From a virus, in IMG/VR virus record IMGVR_UViG_3300027128_000003, positions 1-46,213 of that record: 46,213 nt of DNA; one strand, written 5' to 3'. A model generated the notes under the pieces. The model did not search any database. It had not been told where the DNA came from and saw nothing but the letters and a program-made list of their open reading frames with translations. The translations under genes were made by a program, and so were the position numbers. Below, piece after piece: positions 27,975 to 36,166 of this stretch. Within the stretch, counting starts at the first letter, position 1. Each line of letters opens with the position of its first letter.

Positions 27975-29765
27975 ATGCCCAGTATTACATTTCCTTCCGG
28001 GAGTATATTAGCTCCCACTGTATTAGATCTATCCTCTAACCTGGCTAGTATTTACAGTGTAGTATGTGCAAATAGCGCAGATTGGGGAAGTGTAGATCCG
28101 TCAGATCAATCTAGATGGGATTCATCTTATGATACTGTTAGTTCATTGAGTGGAGATTGGAATAATGTATATTCCGCGGTTTTAAATAATAGCGGATCTT
28201 GGTCATATGATGGTAGTGACATTAAGGCATTAACGGGTGATTGGAGTGATGTATATTCTACGGTTTTAAATAATAGTGGATCATGGTCATATGATGGTAG
28301 TGACATTAAGGCACTAACAGGTAATTGGAATGATGTATATGCAACCGTATCTTCACTCAGTTTTAATTGGGATAGTGCCTATGCATTGCTAACTGGTAGT
28401 TCAGCCAATTGGGATAGTGCTTATACGACAATACAAGATGTATCATCTAGTTTTGGTGATTCATTAACTTGGGTTAGAAGTAACTCATCAACAATGTATG
28501 TTGATAGATTGGGAATTAATACAGACATTAGTTTACTATCTAATAATTTAAAATTAGCAGTTCAGGGTGATACTGTAATATATGGTAATTTATCTTCATT
28601 GGGTACAACTACATTGGTTAATGTAACGGCAAATGTTACTGATGCATTATCTGTTGTCAATCCAGGATTTGGTTCACTTAATGCTATATACATAAGTCAA
28701 GGAGGCCCCGGCGCGGGTATTAAGATGGATAACGCCGGTTCAGGTCCTATGATGACATTAGAAGGAAATGGTAATGTCGGAATTGGAACTGGTACTCCAA
28801 ACGAAAAATTAACAGTAAATGGTAAAATTTCTAGTAATAATATAATTTACGCTTTGGGTGGTGACAGTAATCAATGGAACTCATCCACCACATTATTTGC
28901 ATCATCATCTAGCCTTTGGCAAAGTAATTTTGTTACTACCAGTGCATCGTCTGGTAGATGGAACACCGCATATAACACTTTAACTAGTACATCCGGAAAT
29001 TGGAATTCGACTTATACTAGCTTGACAGCTAACTCTGCTAATTGGACTAGTACATTTAGCGTATTAACAGCAAATTCGGGTGTATGGACCACATCAAGAA
29101 ATATATTAACTGCTAATTCAGCAACATGGAATGCATCTTATACAAATTTAACTGCTAATTCTGCTAACTGGACAAGTACGTATAGTGTATTAACAGCTAA
29201 TTCGGGTGCATGGAATTCAACAAGAAATACACTAACAGCCAATTCTGCCTCCTGGAGTACGGCATATACAAACTTAACTGCTAATTCTTCTAACTGGAAT
29301 AGTTCATTTAGTGTATTGACAGCGAATTCAGGTGATTGGAACACAACACGAAGTGCTGTTACAGCTAATTCCGCAAATTGGAATTCCGCGTCTATCAACT
29401 ATATTATTGATGGAGGGTCAGTAACTGTTACAACCGGGAGTAAAGGTGTGATTTATATGCCAACAGGATTCAAGGTAACTAATTGGAGAGTCATGGCAGA
29501 AACAGAAACAACGGCAAAAATAGATATAAGAAGATTCACAAATAATACTTATAAAACAACATCATTATCTAGTGATTCAATACTCTTAGATAAGACAGAT
29601 CCTCAAATTAGAAACTTACTATCTTTAAATGCATCTTCTTCCGCAGTTGGTACCGGTACAATCTTTAGAGATATATCTGCTCTAGATACATTAGAATTCT
29701 ATGTAGAGGAAAATGACTTCGCAAGAAGGTTCACTGTTGCTCTGGCTGGATACAAAACAACGTAA
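27975..29765 (+). CDS. Tail fibre with W-x-S stalk repeats and shared C-terminal domain
   Basis: 596 aa. Residues ~25-150 and ~310-475 are tandem repeats of about 14 residues with the pattern [YF]xxLTANSxxWxS, a coiled or triple-stranded fibre shaft type. The first block contains a near-exact 84-bp duplication. Residues ~185-290 resemble a fibre stalk segment that often precedes chaperone-type tails (KLAVQGDTVIYGNLSSLG, GNVGIGTGTPNEKLTVNGKI). The last ~120 residues are the C-terminal domain shared with the fibres at 1265 and 14025 (INYIIDGGS...GVIYMPTGFKVTNW). The start is set by the TAAATA box. Confidence 0.85.
   Translation: MPSITFPSGSILAPTVLDLSSNLASIYSVVCANSADWGSVDPSDQSRWDSSYDTVSSLSGDWNNVYSAVLNNSGSWSYDGSDIKALTGDWSDVYSTVLNNSGSWSYDGSDIKALTGNWNDVYATVSSLSFNWDSAYALLTGSSANWDSAYTTIQDVSSSFGDSLTWVRSNSSTMYVDRLGINTDISLLSNNLKLAVQGDTVIYGNLSSLGTTTLVNVTANVTDALSVVNPGFGSLNAIYISQGGPGAGIKMDNAGSGPMMTLEGNGNVGIGTGTPNEKLTVNGKISSNNIIYALGGDSNQWNSSTTLFASSSSLWQSNFVTTSASSGRWNTAYNTLTSTSGNWNSTYTSLTANSANWTSTFSVLTANSGVWTTSRNILTANSATWNASYTNLTANSANWTSTYSVLTANSGAWNSTRNTLTANSASWSTAYTNLTANSSNWNSSFSVLTANSGDWNTTRSAVTANSANWNSASINYIIDGGSVTVTTGSKGVIYMPTGFKVTNWRVMAETETTAKIDIRRFTNNTYKTTSLSSDSILLDKTDPQIRNLLSLNASSSAVGTGTIFRDISALDTLEFYVEENDFARRFTVALAGYKTT
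28155..28322 (+). repeat. Two 84-bp tandem repeats in the fibre gene
   Basis: Copies at 28155-28238 and 28239-28322 differ at a few positions and encode 28 residues each (DWNNVYSAVLNNSGSW and the following SYDGSDIKALTG). A third, shorter relative follows. This is a coding repeat. Confidence 0.85.
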
Positions 29766-29772
29766 CGATACC
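29766..29772 (+). promoter_or_regulatory. CGAAACC-type promoter element (CGATACC)
   Basis: CGATACCCGTTAAGATTAGC leads to ATG at 29787, 21 nt from the first base. Confidence 0.55.
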
Positions 29773-29786
29773 CGTTAAGATTAGCC

Positions 29787-30281
29787 ATGGTTATTTCATA
29801 TGGCAAACATTGTGGTAAATCAGTAGATGAAGTAAAAGAAATTGATCCGCATTATCTAAAGTGGATAGCTTCATATGAGAATCCTCCTACAAAGAAGAAG
29901 AAGAAAACTAAGCATCCTCTTGAAGAACTTTCAACATATCTAAAAGAAAATAAACAAATCTTAGACGAAATTGAAAATAAGATTAATGCATTAGCAGATA
30001 AAAATTCTGCTTTTTTAAATGAAATTAATCGCTATATATTCATGTCTCAATTGACTGGTAATTATAGAGGAAAGATTTTTCTAGAATCTATTAAAAAATC
30101 TTTGTTGGCGGGTAATAATTTATCTTTTAATACGAGAAAAATTTGCATAGATATCATTTCTCGTGGAACAGCTAAGAAGCCAATTCGCAGAGGCAGTAAG
30201 AAATATATGGAAAAAGTAGATGCATTAAATTCACATTTTGAAACTAGTGATACGGTGAATTCGGGTGAAGAAAATGTATAA
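29787..30281 (+). CDS. ExoX-C/DUF3820-like small protein
   Basis: 164 aa. The N-terminus VISYGKHCGKSVDEV followed by DPHYLKWI is the short motif (xSFGKHKGKxxxEVxxxDPxYLxW) found at the C-terminus of exonuclease X-like proteins and in DUF3820. No exonuclease active site is present. A Lys-rich stretch (KKKKKTK) and two helical segments follow. It may bind DNA or assist a nuclease. Its promoter-like element is of the CGATACC type, in keeping with a non-structural role. Confidence 0.6.
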   Translation: MVISYGKHCGKSVDEVKEIDPHYLKWIASYENPPTKKKKKTKHPLEELSTYLKENKQILDEIENKINALADKNSAFLNEINRYIFMSQLTGNYRGKIFLESIKKSLLAGNNLSFNTRKICIDIISRGTAKKPIRRGSKKYMEKVDALNSHFETSDTVNSGEENV

Positions 30282-30284
30282 ATA
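30279..30284 (+). promoter_or_regulatory. TAAATA element, 7 nt from the start codon
   Basis: TATAAATA lies 7 nt before the ATG at 30292, or 3 nt before an out-of-frame ATG at 30288. Its TAA is the stop codon of the ExoX-C-like gene. Confidence 0.5.
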
Positions 30285-30291
30285 ATAATGT

Positions 30292-31656
30292 ATGGATTAC
30301 CTTTGCAATACACGCTTCGATGTCTCTTCTAGAAGAGAGTTCCTAACAAAAACCAGTTTCGGTGTTGGTGGTGTAGCATTGGCTACAATCCTTCAAGACC
30401 TTCAAGCAGCGGAAAGCCCACTTAAACCACGTAAAGCTCCTTTACAAGGCAAGGCTAAAGCTGTTATTCATATCTTTGCTGGTGGTGCACCTTCTCACCT
30501 GGATACCTTTGATTATAAGCCCGAAATGAAGAAGTTTGATGGCACTTCCTCAGACAGTGGTCAAAGAGAGATTTTTTATACTCCTTTTAATTTTACTCCA
30601 TCAGGTAAGTCTGGAATTCATATTTCCGATGCTTTTCCACAACTTCAAACCGTTGCTGATGAAATGTGCCTTATTAATTCTGTCACCACAGATGTTCCTG
30701 CCCATGGTCCTGCAGCTAAATTAATTCATACTGGTTCGTTGGTACTTCCTAAACCTTCCCTAGGTTCTTGGACCCTATATGGATTGGGAACAGAAAATCA
30801 AAGTTTGCCTGGATTTATTACTTTAGGTGGCGCAGCTGAATGGAGACAATCTTCTTTCCTTCCTTCTTTATTCCAAGGTTCTGTTGCTAACTTTAATCGT
30901 AATGCAGCTCCTAATAAGGTTCTTCCAAATCTTTTCTCAGAATTCACAACAGCAGATTCACAAAAGAATCAAATTGATCTAACAAAGAAATTGAACTTAA
31001 TGCATGAACAAAGAGTTCAAAAAGACGAACAATTAGAAGCACGTATTGAATCCTTTGAACTAGCATTTAGAATGCAAGCTGCTGCAACAGATGCTTTTGA
31101 TATTAAGAAGGAATCTGAATCAACCCGTGAAATGTATGGTAATACAGAATTAGGAGCAAAACTTTTAGTAGCAAGACGTTTAGTAGAACGTGGTGTTCGT
31201 TTCGTTCAGATCGAGGCTGGTGGATGGGATCATCATACAGATGTTAAAACAAATGTAACACGTGTAGGAGGAGCTATTGATACTCCTGCTGCAGCACTTA
31301 TTAGAGATTTAAAACAAAGAGGACTCTTAGATTCTACTCTCATTATTTGGGGTGGAGAATTTGGTAGAACAGTAACTACCCCAGGTCGTGTAAATGAACG
31401 TTCTGGAAGAGATCATCATAGCAAAGCATTTTCTATGTGGATGGCCGGGGGCGGTGTAAAGGGAGGTATTCGTTATGGTAAGTCGGATGAGATTGGTAAG
31501 AATGTCGCAGAAGATCCTGTGACAGTACATGATTTCCATGCAACGGTCTTAAGGTTGCTTGGATTCGACCATACGCAATTGACATATCGATATAATGGTA
31601 GGGACTTCCGTTTGACCGACAATTACGGAGAGATCATCAAGGAAATCATTGCATAA
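30292..31656 (+). CDS. DUF1501 family protein with Tat signal (copy 2)
   Basis: 454 aa, close to the usual DUF1501 length. The N-terminus MDYLCNTRFDVSSRREFLTK is a classical start for this family, with the twin-arginine RREFL at 14-18. Motifs: VIHIFAGGAPSHLDTFDYKP, EAGGWDHHTD near 310, GGEFGRT near 354, RSGRDHHSKAFSMWMAGGG near 370 and YRYNGRDFRLTDNYGE near the end. It is more canonical than copy 1 and not a recent duplicate, since the two differ widely, so two separate acquisitions or an old split are likely. Expected location is the periplasm; the reaction is unknown. ThyX and the PSCyt gene follow, which recalls the DUF1501/PSCyt pairing of planctomycete genomes. Confidence 0.92.
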   Translation: MDYLCNTRFDVSSRREFLTKTSFGVGGVALATILQDLQAAESPLKPRKAPLQGKAKAVIHIFAGGAPSHLDTFDYKPEMKKFDGTSSDSGQREIFYTPFNFTPSGKSGIHISDAFPQLQTVADEMCLINSVTTDVPAHGPAAKLIHTGSLVLPKPSLGSWTLYGLGTENQSLPGFITLGGAAEWRQSSFLPSLFQGSVANFNRNAAPNKVLPNLFSEFTTADSQKNQIDLTKKLNLMHEQRVQKDEQLEARIESFELAFRMQAAATDAFDIKKESESTREMYGNTELGAKLLVARRLVERGVRFVQIEAGGWDHHTDVKTNVTRVGGAIDTPAAALIRDLKQRGLLDSTLIIWGGEFGRTVTTPGRVNERSGRDHHSKAFSMWMAGGGVKGGIRYGKSDEIGKNVAEDPVTVHDFHATVLRLLGFDHTQLTYRYNGRDFRLTDNYGEIIKEIIA

Positions 31657-31739
31657 GAATTCACGCTGGTCACGTGCGCTTGAGTGTCACGGTGGAGCAC
31701 CGCGAAAGAGGCTCCTTAATCACTCTGACAAAAACCGTC
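31657..31739 (+). other. GC-richer non-coding gap with possible RNA structure
   Basis: Most of the 104-bp gap between the DUF1501 stop and the next ATG is visibly less AT-rich than its surroundings. CGGTG-GAG-CACCG can form a hairpin, GGAGC and GCTCC could pair across it, and GAGTG/CACTC could enclose the whole. No tRNA T-loop or known riboswitch core was recognised. Confidence 0.35.
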
Positions 31740-31746
31740 CGATACC
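31740..31746 (+). promoter_or_regulatory. CGAAACC-type promoter element (CGATACC)
   Basis: CGATACCCTTTAAAATAGGT leads to ATG at 31761, 21 nt from the first base. It would drive the 121-aa gene and thyX. Confidence 0.65.
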
Positions 31747-31760
31747 CTTTAAAATAGGTT

Positions 31761-32126
31761 ATGAGAAGAGCTGCCCTAAGATGGTTACGAAAACCATATG
31801 AAGATTATACTAATGCAGAAGGCATTATAGATGGTCAATTATATGATGAGAATGGTAATATACATCCTACACCCGAGATTAAATGGCCTCACAAGTTCTG
31901 GTCTGGTAATCCCAAAGAAAGTAAAACAGATAAGCTAATGACTAGCGGAATCTATATATGCAGACACCATCCTATAAAATACGGATTAGAATTTACCAGT
32001 AAAAGAAAATGTGGTGCCATATCAAAGAAAACTATTCACTCTTACAAAATAATTGATGCGAAGAAATTTTTCATATTTGCTATTAAGTATCCTGAATTGA
32101 TTTATTTCAATCCTATGTCAAAATAG
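31761..32126 (+). CDS. Unknown small protein ahead of thyX
   Basis: 121 aa. The N-terminus MRRAALRWLRKPYEDYTNAE is basic. A segment IYICRHHPIKYGLEF and the end YKIIDAKKFFIFAIKY resemble the C-terminal pattern of the small proteins at 39190, 39410 and 44675. It is 4 nt upstream of thyX, so co-transcription and perhaps coupling are likely. Not otherwise recognised. Confidence 0.65.
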   Translation: MRRAALRWLRKPYEDYTNAEGIIDGQLYDENGNIHPTPEIKWPHKFWSGNPKESKTDKLMTSGIYICRHHPIKYGLEFTSKRKCGAISKKTIHSYKIIDAKKFFIFAIKYPELIYFNPMSK

Positions 32127-32130
32127 GTTC

Positions 32131-32838
32131 ATGAAAGTAACCTTAATTGACAAGTTAGGAACAGACCTCACAGTTGTAAATGCAGCTCGTGTATCTTTTG
32201 ATAAAGAATCTTGTTTGGAAGTAGTTGGTTATGACGAAGAAGTGGATTTAGATTCCAGAAGTGTAACCTCAACACCAATTCTTAAGCTAAAGAAAGGAGA
32301 CGAAAAACTGATTAACTTCTTGGCTGAACACAATCATTGGTCTCCGTTTGCACATGCGCAATTGCAATTTAGAATTAAAGCACCAATCTTTGTTGCGAGA
32401 CAACTTGGTAAACATCAAATCGGAATGATTTGGAACGAGATTTCTAGACGATATGTAGACAGTGAACCAGAATTTTATTTTCCTGATAATTGGCGCAAGA
32501 AAAATCCCGACAAAAAGCAAGGGTCAATGGAAGACGAATTTGTTAATTTGGATTTTGCAGAAAATTACACTGTTAAAAATATTGTGATGAGCTGTCTTGA
32601 ACTATACAAGGTTATGCTTTCCCAAGGCGTATGTGCTGAGCAAGCTAGAATGGTTCTGCCTCAAAATATGTATACCGAATGGTATTGGACTGGTTCGTTA
32701 TATGCATTTGCTCGTGTTTGTGGTTTGCGTTTAAAGAAAGATACACAAGCTGAAACGAGAGTTATTGCTCAACAAATTGATGAACTAATTGCAAAAGAAT
32801 TTCCTGTGTCTTGGAAAGCTCTAACAAAAAATAAATAA
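32131..32838 (+). CDS. thyX: FAD-dependent thymidylate synthase
   Basis: 235 aa. The ThyX signature appears in its phage form RQLGKHQIGMIWNEISRRY at 90-108, with VNAARVSFDK at 16-25, HNHWSPFAHAQLQF at 67-80 and CAEQARMVLPQNMYTEWYW in the C-terminal third. It makes dTMP from dUMP using methylene-tetrahydrofolate and flavin, raising the thymidine supply for replication of this AT-rich genome. It lies between a small unknown gene and the PSCyt gene; the TAAATA box of the latter overlaps its last codons. Confidence 0.95.
   Translation: MKVTLIDKLGTDLTVVNAARVSFDKESCLEVVGYDEEVDLDSRSVTSTPILKLKKGDEKLINFLAEHNHWSPFAHAQLQFRIKAPIFVARQLGKHQIGMIWNEISRRYVDSEPEFYFPDNWRKKNPDKKQGSMEDEFVNLDFAENYTVKNIVMSCLELYKVMLSQGVCAEQARMVLPQNMYTEWYWTGSLYAFARVCGLRLKKDTQAETRVIAQQIDELIAKEFPVSWKALTKNK
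32832..32837 (+). promoter_or_regulatory. TAAATA late-promoter-like element of the PSCyt gene
   Basis: AATAAATA, then AACAT, then ATG at 32843. The box overlaps the final thyX codons and stop. Confidence 0.65.
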
Positions 32839-32842
32839 ACAT

Positions 32843-35821
32843 ATGAAGAAGATCCTATTAACACTACTGGCAATTGCTTCTATTTCTTATGGAGATGAAG
32901 GAATTAGTTTCTTTGAAAAGAACATTAGACCACTTCTTGCTGAGAAATGTATTGAGTGTCATTCTTCTGAAAAAGGAGTATCAAAAGGAGGATTAACTCT
33001 AGACACTAAGAAAGGCTGGGAAGATGGTGGTCAAGGAGGAAAAACTATCATCCCAGGAAAGCCTGGAGAGAGTATGTTCATCAAGGCTATTGAATATACA
33101 GATGACGATTTGCAAATGCCTCCAAAGAAGAAAGGAGGAAAACTATCCGATGAACAAATCAGCTTATTCAAACAATGGATTGCAATGGGAGCACCAGATC
33201 CAAGAGCTGGAGGAGAAGTCAAAAAGCTATCTGGAATGACAGAGCAAGCTAAAATGAATTGGTCTTTCTTGCCAATTTATTATAAGCCAGAAGCTCCCAT
33301 GATTGGTGTACTATCTAGGACTTCTAAGATTGACTTTAGCAACTGGGCAAGGAATGAGATTGATTCATGGATTGTGTGGAAAATGATTAATGATAAGACT
33401 GGATTAACTCCTTCACCTTATGCTGAACCAGAAGCCCTTCTTCGTAGAATGTTTCTTGACCTGGTTGGTTTTGCCCCAACCGTAGAATCAATGAAACAGT
33501 TCTCCATGCAATATCGGGATGCTATTCTGAGAAAACAACCAGGAACAATTGAGTATCTCGTTGATCAATGGATTGATCAGCTTTTAGCTTCTCCTCATTA
33601 TGGTGAGCGCTGGGCTAGACACTGGCTCAATACAGCTAGATATTCAGACACTACTGGCAACAGAGAAGGTAATGCCCGTAATGCTGAGTATCGTTATGAG
33701 TATGCTTGGACATATAGAGATTACGTAATTGATTCTTTTAATCAAGATAAGCCTTTTAATAAGTTTATTGTAGAACAATTAGCAGCAGACCAATTGCCTG
33801 ATATTGGTACAAGTGATCCAAGACTGGCAGCTTTGGGCTTCCTCACGGTTGGTAAACGTTTTAATAACCCAGATGATGTGATAGATGAACGTATTGATAC
33901 AACCTTTAAAGCATTCATGGGACTAACTGTATCATGTGCTCGTTGTCATGATCACAAATTTGATCCAATTCCTACTGCCGATTACTATTCAATGCATGGA
34001 GTATTCAACTCAATCTATGAACCAACGGAGGTTCCAATGGTTGCAAATGTAGGTTCTAAATATGAAGATGACTTTGTAAAGAAAGTTGAAGGGTTTGAAA
34101 AGGAAAGTAGAGACACTTATTACATCTATCTCAGAAAGAAGATCAAAGAATTTAATGAAAAAGCTTCTGCTTATCTAATGATCTCCACTAAGAAGGGGGC
34201 TGAAAGATTTGATGCATTGAAAGAATATGGATTCAACCAGAATAGAGAAGATGATGACTTTCCTGCACGTGCTGTGAGACTCAATGATAAGCATCCCGTG
34301 CTTGGAATCTTTTCTATTCTATCTAAGACTCCAGAAGATAAGATTGCTGAAAAGTTTGCAGAGATCAAAGACAAACCAGAATGGAATCAGTCAGTAAGAG
34401 CTCAATTTAGTCCAGCTACTCCAAAGACTCTAAAAGATGTAGCTGCTTTATATGAAACTTTATTCAATTCTGTTTCTCCAACACAGATTAATGATTACTA
34501 TGATCAAGCTGCAAAGAAAGACTTTACAGAATATAAAGATAAGAATATGGCAGAACTTATTACTGCTGTATATCCAGTAATTCCAGCTTCTGATATTTGG
34601 ACTAATGACCAATTCTTGCAAGTGTTTGGAGGAGGCATGATGAGGAATGCCACAGCAAAACTTCCTCCTTTACCAAGAAACTTCTTGCAATCAACTGCAG
34701 TTAATAAAATTAACTCATTGAAGATTTCCCACAAAGGAGCCCCAGGAGGAGCAATGATTGTTAAGGACAAAGACAAGCCAGTCGATTCTAAGATTTACAT
34801 TCGTGGAGAGAGATCCAAACAAGGAGACGTAGTTCCCCGACGCTTCCTTACTTTCTTAAATCATGAAAACGAAGTATTTAAGCAAGGATCCGGTCGCTTA
34901 GAGCTTGCAGAAGCAATTGCTTCTAAAGATAATCCAATGACAGCAAGAACGATTGTTAACAGAGTCTGGATGTGGCACTTTGGTGAAGGTCTAGTAAAGA
35001 GTCCAGATGATTTAGGTAATATGGCTTCTCGTCCAAGTAATCAAGAACTCTTAGACTATCTTGCTAGCTGGTTTGTAGAGAATGGATGGTCTTTAAAGAA
35101 GCTTCATAAGTTTATCATGAAGTCTGCAACATATCGTCAGTCATCTGCCCCCAATGCAGCATTTGCTGTGAAAGATGGAGAGAACAAATACTTCTGGCAC
35201 TATCCAGTCCGTCGAATGGACTTTGAATCTATTAGAGATTCCTTGGTACAAATTACTGGCAAGATGGATAAATCTGTTGGAGGTAAACCAGTTAATATTA
35301 CTGATGAACCTTATTCCTATAGACGTTCCATTTATGGTTATGTTGATCGTTCTGCCGTATCTGACCTCATGATGCAGTTTGACTTCTCAGATCCAGAAAT
35401 GACAAACTCTAAGAGAGCTTCATCTATTGTACCTCAACAGGCTTTATTCTTCATGAATTCACCTATGATCATTGATGCGGCAAGAGCTGTTACAGAGAGA
35501 AAAGATTTCCAGAATGCAAAGGATGATGATGAGAAAATTAAGGTTGTTTATGCTGTTTTGTTTCAGAGATATCCTAGGGGATCAGAACCATCAATGGCTA
35601 AAGAGTTTATAACTGAGGCTACTAAACATTATAAACCATCAACAACAAAACCAAAGACTACAACAAATGCTGAGGTGACTTTAGAGACTACGGTAGTTAG
35701 CAATAGTAATATGGGAATCCTGAAGAATGTAGGGAAGCCTGTTGAGCGCAAACCATTGACTCCATGGGAAGCCTATATACAAGCATTGATTATGTCTAAT
35801 GAGTTTGTATACTTCAATTAA
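32843..35821 (+). CDS. PSCyt1-DUF1549-DUF1553 exported cytochrome-like protein
   Basis: 992 aa, full length for the family. A Sec signal (MKKILLTLLAIASISYG) is followed by a PSCyt1 c-type cytochrome domain with heme motif CIECH at 36-40, then LTLDTKKGW and MPPKKKGGKLSDEQ. The middle is DUF1549/PSCyt2 (RRMFLDLVGFAPT, HYGERWARHWLNTARYSDT), with a second CARCHDH at 365-371 before KFDPIPTADYYSMHGVF. The C-terminal third is DUF1553/PSD1 (RTIVNRVWMWHFGEGLV, SRPSNQELLDYL). This planctomycete-verrucomicrobial family normally sits next to DUF1501 genes; its reaction is unknown, but periplasmic redox work is likely. It has an exact phage TAAATA box, so it is not a random host fragment. Confidence 0.93.
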   Translation: MKKILLTLLAIASISYGDEGISFFEKNIRPLLAEKCIECHSSEKGVSKGGLTLDTKKGWEDGGQGGKTIIPGKPGESMFIKAIEYTDDDLQMPPKKKGGKLSDEQISLFKQWIAMGAPDPRAGGEVKKLSGMTEQAKMNWSFLPIYYKPEAPMIGVLSRTSKIDFSNWARNEIDSWIVWKMINDKTGLTPSPYAEPEALLRRMFLDLVGFAPTVESMKQFSMQYRDAILRKQPGTIEYLVDQWIDQLLASPHYGERWARHWLNTARYSDTTGNREGNARNAEYRYEYAWTYRDYVIDSFNQDKPFNKFIVEQLAADQLPDIGTSDPRLAALGFLTVGKRFNNPDDVIDERIDTTFKAFMGLTVSCARCHDHKFDPIPTADYYSMHGVFNSIYEPTEVPMVANVGSKYEDDFVKKVEGFEKESRDTYYIYLRKKIKEFNEKASAYLMISTKKGAERFDALKEYGFNQNREDDDFPARAVRLNDKHPVLGIFSILSKTPEDKIAEKFAEIKDKPEWNQSVRAQFSPATPKTLKDVAALYETLFNSVSPTQINDYYDQAAKKDFTEYKDKNMAELITAVYPVIPASDIWTNDQFLQVFGGGMMRNATAKLPPLPRNFLQSTAVNKINSLKISHKGAPGGAMIVKDKDKPVDSKIYIRGERSKQGDVVPRRFLTFLNHENEVFKQGSGRLELAEAIASKDNPMTARTIVNRVWMWHFGEGLVKSPDDLGNMASRPSNQELLDYLASWFVENGWSLKKLHKFIMKSATYRQSSAPNAAFAVKDGENKYFWHYPVRRMDFESIRDSLVQITGKMDKSVGGKPVNITDEPYSYRRSIYGYVDRSAVSDLMMQFDFSDPEMTNSKRASSIVPQQALFFMNSPMIIDAARAVTERKDFQNAKDDDEKIKVVYAVLFQRYPRGSEPSMAKEFITEATKHYKPSTTKPKTTTNAEVTLETTVVSNSNMGILKNVGKPVERKPLTPWEAYIQALIMSNEFVYFN

Positions 35822-35994
35822 TGTTGTTGAATCTTTATATTAAATTGGGGTGGTTAGTAGTAAAAATACTATACCACTCTTCATATTTCTTTTGTATTAA
35901 ATTATTAAACAATGAAAAATTAGGTAATTATATTTGCAATATACAACACACTTTTGCATTTCACTTATTGAAATTAGAGCATAAAAACAAATGA
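35821..35994 (+). CDS. Doubtful small ORF between PSCyt and membrane gene
   Basis: 57 codons starting at a TAATG overlap with the PSCyt stop and ending in ATGA with the next gene. The arrangement suits translational coupling, but the composition (many Leu, Lys, Asn, His) is not convincing. An imperfect hairpin at 35850-35877 (GTGGT...ACCAC), followed by a pyrimidine-rich stretch, lies within it and may be a weak terminator. If it is not a gene, the 169-nt gap holds only that hairpin. Confidence 0.3.
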   Translation: MLLNLYIKLGWLVVKILYHSSYFFCIKLLNNEKLGNYICNIQHTFAFHLLKLEHKNK

Positions 35995-36158
35995 AAACAT
36001 TTTGGTATCTATGGAGTAAAGCATTAGGAGAGAAAGCCCATGATGACAGGGCTACAGCAGATAAGGTTGCAATTATAAGAACACTTATTGTTCTTGTATA
36101 CGTTATAACTAATTTGTTTATAGTATCAAATATTATTATAGGTTGGTTAAAACATTAA
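35991..36158 (+). CDS. Small single-span membrane protein
   Basis: 55 aa. MKTFWYLWSKALGEKAHDDR precedes DKVAIIRTLIVLVYVITNLF and a hydrophobic C-terminus ending GWLKH, so one membrane helix is expected. The pattern (FWxxWxKxLGEK...ADxVAIIRTLIVL..ITNxFI) is one I recognise from small conserved proteins of other large phages. Function unknown. The stop codon forms part of the TAAATA box of the next gene. Confidence 0.7.
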   Translation: MKTFWYLWSKALGEKAHDDRATADKVAIIRTLIVLVYVITNLFIVSNIIIGWLKH

Positions 36159-36161
36159 ATA
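36156..36161 (+). promoter_or_regulatory. TAAATA late-promoter-like element overlapping a stop codon
   Basis: TAAATA, then AAACT, then ATG at 36167. Its TAA ends the small membrane-protein gene. Confidence 0.6.
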
Positions 36162-36166
36162 AAACT

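Noticed and set aside
29138-29398. Antisense ORF over the fibre repeats
   Set aside because: Its Leu/Ala/Glu repeats are the mirror of the sense-strand repeats; it has no promoter element and looks like a shadow.
28950-29400. CRISPR-like array of short repeats
   Set aside because: The periodic GCTAATTC...TGG units are in frame and encode the LTANSxxW fibre repeats, without constant repeats and unique spacers.
22740-36000. Bacterial genomic island rather than phage DNA
   Set aside because: Phage fibres, ThyX and other phage-type genes are interleaved, and the TAAATA-N5-ATG signal continues through the stretch in the same form as in the fibre block. Assembly error still needs a read check.
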